A model generated the notes under the pieces. It searched no databases. It was not told the origin of the DNA and saw nothing but the letters and a program-made list of their open reading frames with translations. Both the position numbers and the translations under genes were made by a program. A stretch of 17,743 nucleotides of DNA from Bacteroidaceae bacterium (GTDB lineage: Bacteria; Bacteroidota; Bacteroidia; Bacteroidales; Bacteroidaceae), in the NCBI GenBank assembly GCA_016302435.1, contig JAEDNQ010000026.1:1-17743 (forward strand). Direction: 5' to 3'. Shown one piece after another: positions 15,111 through 17,743 of this stretch. Within the stretch, counting starts at the first letter, position 1, and each line of letters starts with the position of its first letter.

Positions 15111-15728
15111 TCAATTCTTGTGCTGCAAGATGATTCTCAAGTCTCTCTCGTATTGCTTTGCGTCATGGAATACGATGCCGTGCATGCCCATGCGTGTGGC
15201 GGCTTCTACATTTTCGGCTTTGTCGTCGGTGAAGACGCACTCTGAGGGGTGAAGGTGGTAGCGGTCGAGGAGGCACTGGTAGATGGCTGGTTCTGGTTTG
15301 ATGGTGTGTACTTCGGATGATATGATGTGGCCGTCGAGGAGACGGAAGATGTCATATTGGCGCATGGTGTCGTGTACTTTGCTGCACCAGTTGGTGAGTC
15401 CGTAGAGGTGGTAGCCTTCGCTTTTGAGTTGGGTTAGGAGTGTGCGCATGCCTGATACTTCTGCGGTTACTATCTCGGTGTAGTGGCGACTGAAAATGAG
15501 AATCTCGTCTGCGAAGTCGGGGTAACGAAGGATGAGCTCTTGCATGAGTTGCTCGAAGGTGTAGTCTCCTCGGTCGAGCCTCTGGGGAAGTGAGTCGCTG
15601 TAGAGAATGGTCATGACGGTCCATCTGCGCTGTTGGTCGGGGATGAAACGGGAGAAGAAGGCTTCGAAGTCATAATCAACTAAGACTTTGCCGAAGTCGA
15701 AGATGAGGTTATGTATGTTGTGCTGCAT
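15111..15728 (-). CDS. HAD-superfamily hydrolase (YihX-like sugar phosphatase)
   Basis: Predicted cytosolic phosphatase, 205 aa. Motif I is FDFGKVLVD with nucleophile Asp11. The position two residues on is Gly, as in YihX-type DxGNV motifs, not the usual Asp. Motif II is LTNW (111-114), motif III is IKPEPAIY with Lys144, and motif IV is FTDDKAENVEAA with Asp168/Asp169. A small helical cap lies at about 20-90. The start at 15728 is chosen because the protein then begins just before motif I (MQHNIHNLIFDFG); the longer frame upstream overlaps the neighbouring gene and has no homologous content. It lies 122 nt downstream of the TPR gene, with a GC-rich hairpin between. Substrate is unknown; glucose-1-phosphate is the YihX precedent. 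Confidence 0.9.
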   Translation of the reverse strand: MQHNIHNLIFDFGKVLVDYDFEAFFSRFIPDQQRRWTVMTILYSDSLPQRLDRGDYTFEQLMQELILRYPDFADEILIFSRHYTEIVTAEVSGMRTLLTQLKSEGYHLYGLTNWCSKVHDTMRQYDIFRLLDGHIISSEVHTIKPEPAIYQCLLDRYHLHPSECVFTDDKAENVEAATRMGMHGIVFHDAKQYERDLRIILQHKN

Positions 15729-15763
15729 TGAAAATAAAGACTTTAGTGATGTGATGGTATAGA

Positions 15764-15788
15764 ATGAGCCCGGGGAGACCGGGCTCAT
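15764..15788. terminator. GC-rich hairpin between TPR gene and HAD gene
   Basis: The perfect 10-bp stem ATGAGCCCGG / CCGGGCTCAT has a 5-nt loop. It follows the TPR gene by about 60 nt and precedes the HAD start by about 36 nt. No T-run follows on the minus strand (TCTATACCATC), so it may be a processing or stability hairpin or a non-canonical terminator. Confidence 0.5.
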
Positions 15789-15850
15789 ATTGTTTGGCAA
15801 TCCCCTTGTGGTGTGGGGGGGGCTTGTCATTGTATGTTTTTTGAGAGGGG

Positions 15851-17161
15851 TTACTTTGAAGCGTTGTAGTACTTCTTGTATGGTGCTGCGAGCGCGCTCT
15901 GCTGTGTGTTGTTGTAGAGGATGTAGAGTGACTCTCCCCAGAGTTCTGGATCTTCTGGATTGGCTGCCTCGAGTTGCTTGAAGAGGTTGATGGCTGCTTC
16001 CATGTCGTCTTTCTTGGATCCGTTGTTCTGGGCGTGCATCCATGCTGAGCGTGCTGCCATGAGGAGGCACTTGGGCTCACTGGGGTATTTCTCGCTGGCC
16101 TGCATGAATATGTCTTTGGCTTTGAGGAAGTCTTTGCCTTCGAAGGCGAGCTGTCCTTCCATGAGGTAGGCGTTGACAGCGTTCTCATTGTCAGGATATT
16201 CTGTCTTCATGATTTCGGCTGCCTTGCGGAATCCGTCGATGTCTTCCATCTGGAAGCAGTTTTGCATGAGGATGACGACGAAGGTGGCGCGTGAGGAGGC
16301 TTGTTCGGCGTCGCCCTTGAGGGCTTCTATGCCTTGCTTGAGGTATTCGTTTTGCTTTGCCTTGTCGCCCTTCTGGCTGTAGTAGTTGGCGAGTGACTGG
16401 TAGGCTATGCCCTTGTATGTGGTGGACATGAGGTCTGTGTATGCCTCTACTATCTTTGACTCGGGTGCGTCTTTGAGGTTGAGGTAGGACTGGGCGCGGA
16501 AGGCCTTGGCGTAGGTAATCCATGATGGGAGATCCTTGTTCTCGAAGTCTTTCATGAGGTTTGACTTTGTCATGATGGCAAGGTATTGCTCTGCGTATTT
16601 GGCTCCCTTGGCAAGTTCGGCCTGGTCGTCGCTGTTGGATGCGTTTTGTGCTGCCTGAAGTATCTGGATTGTGCCGTTGACGGCGTAGAGCTGATATTGT
16701 GTGTGCTCTTTCTTGTACTCTTCGGGCTTGATCTTTGTGTCGAGGGCGAGGAGTGAGTCGTACTTGACGGCGTAGGTGGCGAGTTTTTGGCAGCTGGCGA
16801 TGAAGGACTGGCGGAGGGCTTCATTGTCTGGGTCTGCCTTGGTCTCGTTCTCGAGTTTTTTGAAGTATTCGAGTTCTATGCTGGCTGCTATCTTCCATGT
16901 GTCGTGGTCATCGCGAGTGTATTCGCTTTGTATGGCTTGCTCGAGGAAGGGGAGGGCTGTGGCGAGTCGTTCGAAGTCTGTCTCCTTGCGTCCGTACTGT
17001 GCGTTGGGGATGGACATCTCGTAGGTGTTGCGTGCCTTCTTGAAGGCGTTTTTTGCCTCTTTCATGGCTTCTTTCTGTGCCTTGAGTGCTTCCTTGTCCT
17101 GTGCATTTGCGCCTGATGAGAGAAGCATGAGGCAGCTGAGGAGGATTGCAATCTTTTTCAT
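15851..17161 (-). CDS. Secreted TPR-repeat protein
   Basis: A 436-aa protein with an N-terminal signal peptide (MKKIAILLSCLMLLSSGANA, likely cut before Gln21). There is no lipobox cysteine at the cleavage site, so it is probably periplasmic. Residues 22-50 are a Lys/Ala/Glu-rich helix. The remainder is alpha-helical, with tetratricopeptide-like pairs such as AYQSLANYYSQKGDKAKQNEYLKQGIE (split here by position, about 255-283) and the C-terminal units at about 325-420. The final region carries the AANPEDPELWGESLYILY pattern. TPRs mediate protein-protein contacts; no enzymatic motif is seen. The gene lies 75 nt after gyrA on the same strand and may be co-transcribed with it. Specific role unknown. 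Confidence 0.85.
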   Translation of the reverse strand: MKKIAILLSCLMLLSSGANAQDKEALKAQKEAMKEAKNAFKKARNTYEMSIPNAQYGRKETDFERLATALPFLEQAIQSEYTRDDHDTWKIAASIELEYFKKLENETKADPDNEALRQSFIASCQKLATYAVKYDSLLALDTKIKPEEYKKEHTQYQLYAVNGTIQILQAAQNASNSDDQAELAKGAKYAEQYLAIMTKSNLMKDFENKDLPSWITYAKAFRAQSYLNLKDAPESKIVEAYTDLMSTTYKGIAYQSLANYYSQKGDKAKQNEYLKQGIEALKGDAEQASSRATFVVILMQNCFQMEDIDGFRKAAEIMKTEYPDNENAVNAYLMEGQLAFEGKDFLKAKDIFMQASEKYPSEPKCLLMAARSAWMHAQNNGSKKDDMEAAINLFKQLEAANPEDPELWGESLYILYNNTQQSALAAPYKKYYNASK

Positions 17162-17236
17162 AATCTGATGTTTTTTTGAGGTTTTAAATATAGGTAACTT
17201 TACTCGTTTGTTGTGTCACTATGTTGTGTCACTCTG

Positions 17237-17743
17237 TCACTCTGTTGTGAGTTGCTCGGTGTCTGGCTGCTCGGCGTCCGGTTGCTCGGTGTCTGGCTGC
17301 TCGGCGTCCGGCTGCTCGGTATTGATGTCTTGTTCATCTTCGTCGGGCTGGTCGCTGTGTTCGACCACGCAGACGGAACTGATGACGTCGTTGCGGCGTT
17401 TGATGTCGATGAGCTGTACACCTTGGGTGTTGCGTCCTGACTTCTGTATGTCCATGACGGCAAGGCGGATGGTGATGCCGCTCTTGTTGATGATCATGAT
17501 GTCATCGTCTTCGGTGACTTTCTTTATGGCAACGAGTTTGCCTGTCTTTTCAGAGATATTGATGGTCTTGACTCCTTTGCCGTTGCGGTTGGTGACGCGG
17601 TATTGGTCGATGGTAGAGCGTTTGCCAATGCCTTTTTCTGAGAGGACGAGGACTGTTGGGAGGGTGAGGAGCTCTGATTCGGTGAGGTCCTCGGCTGAAA
17701 GTGTAGTCTCATCGAGGGTTGTGTCATCGAGGGTTGTGTCATC
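17237..17743 (-). CDS. gyrA: DNA gyrase subunit A, C-terminal part (5' end outside window)
   Basis: The last 168 residues of the GyrA C-terminal beta-pinwheel domain, which wraps DNA during negative supercoiling. In frame from the window edge, minus strand, it reads SEKGIGKRSTIDQYRVTNRNGKG, then DDDIMIINKSGITIRLAV and GRNTQGVQLIDIKRRNDVISS (each shown in part), which are typical blade motifs of GyrA rather than ParC. The window-edge part begins with a repeated DDTTL acidic insert. The protein ends in an acidic tail of about 33 residues built from EQPDA/EQPDT units. The stop codon is at 17237-17239. The frame continues through the window edge, so the gene is partial by truncation of the window only. 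Confidence 0.93.
   Translation of the reverse strand, partial: DDTTLDDTTLDETTLSAEDLTESELLTLPTVLVLSEKGIGKRSTIDQYRVTNRNGKGVKTINISEKTGKLVAIKKVTEDDDIMIINKSGITIRLAVMDIQKSGRNTQGVQLIDIKRRNDVISSVCVVEHSDQPDEDEQDINTEQPDAEQPDTEQPDAEQPDTEQLTTE
17251..17320. repeat. 30-bp tandem repeat encoding the GyrA acidic tail
   Basis: 17251-17280 and 17281-17310 are identical 30-bp units, followed by a third partial copy. Each unit consists of two 15-bp half-units, translating on the minus strand as EQPDA/EQPDT pentapeptides. Copy number changes would keep the reading frame. Confidence 0.9.
17708..17743. repeat. 15-bp tandem repeat inside gyrA (DDTTL units)
   Basis: The unit ATCGAGGGTTGTGTC and close variants recur every 15 bp up to the window edge and encode DDTTL, DDTTL, DETTL on the minus strand. 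The array may continue outside the window. Confidence 0.8.

Noticed and set aside
14950..15252. A 100-codon plus-strand frame in the gap upstream of the permease
   Set aside because: It covers the poly-A tract and runs into the HAD gene on the opposite strand; no recognisable protein content.
15729..16070. N-terminal extension of the HAD protein to an ATG at 16070
   Set aside because: It would overlap the TPR gene by more than 200 nt and reads through the GC-rich hairpin. HAD motif I begins right after the ATG at 15728.
17200..17742. Minus-strand frames at 17200-17463 and 17524-17742
   Set aside because: Both are out of frame with the clear GyrA reading and owe their Ser/Thr/Pro/Gln-rich look to the tandem repeats.

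Overview
The window looks like a chromosomal housekeeping segment of a Bacteroidales bacterium, most likely Prevotellaceae (Prevotella/Segatella type). This rests on protein character (Bacteroidetes-type serine palmitoyltransferase, a one-chain NfnA/NfnB-like fusion, GyrA with a long acidic tail, secreted TPR protein), on the absence of Shine-Dalgarno sequences, and on several upstream sequences that fit the Bacteroidetes promoter TTTG-N19-21-TAnnTTTG. The genus is an inference. No phage, transposon, CRISPR array, tRNA or rRNA was seen.

Layout, left to right. (1) Minus strand 1-2705: ppdK, pyruvate phosphate dikinase, missing only its last residues. (2) A divergent lipid pair: a DAGK/YegS-type lipid kinase (2938-4002, minus) and serine palmitoyltransferase (4460-5653, plus), separated by a 457-nt bidirectional promoter region. 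(3) Plus strand 5914-11374: serS, then the NfnAB-like flavin/iron-sulfur oxidoreductase fusion, followed after 9 nt by the ABC-F translation factor ettA. (4) A periodic CTATA repeat and a strong bidirectional terminator close this block and face ispE (11546-12379, minus). (5) Minus-strand pair: a GatC-like PTS EIIC permease (13487-14860) followed by a KduI-family uronate isomerase carrying a signal peptide (12480-13454). (6) Minus strand 15111-17743: the C-terminal end of gyrA, a secreted TPR protein and a YihX-like HAD phosphatase.

How the genes fit together: the kinase/SPT pair suggests sphingolipid base synthesis and possibly phosphorylation. PpdK, SerS, EttA, IspE and GyrA are core metabolism or information processing. 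The NfnAB-like fusion would balance ferredoxin, NADH and NADPH pools in an anaerobe. The permease/KduI pair suggests handling of unsaturated-uronate breakdown products from polysaccharide lyases, with the isomerase apparently moved to the periplasm and a PTS-type permease that has no EIIA/EIIB partner in this window.

The most interesting non-textbook signals are the exported KduI with its lone EIIC, the divergent kinase/SPT locus, two arrays of GCTAT/CTATA with 9-10-nt periodicity directly after two plus-strand genes, an inverted repeat sitting on the predicted start of the permease transcript, and tandem-repeat acidic stretches in GyrA.
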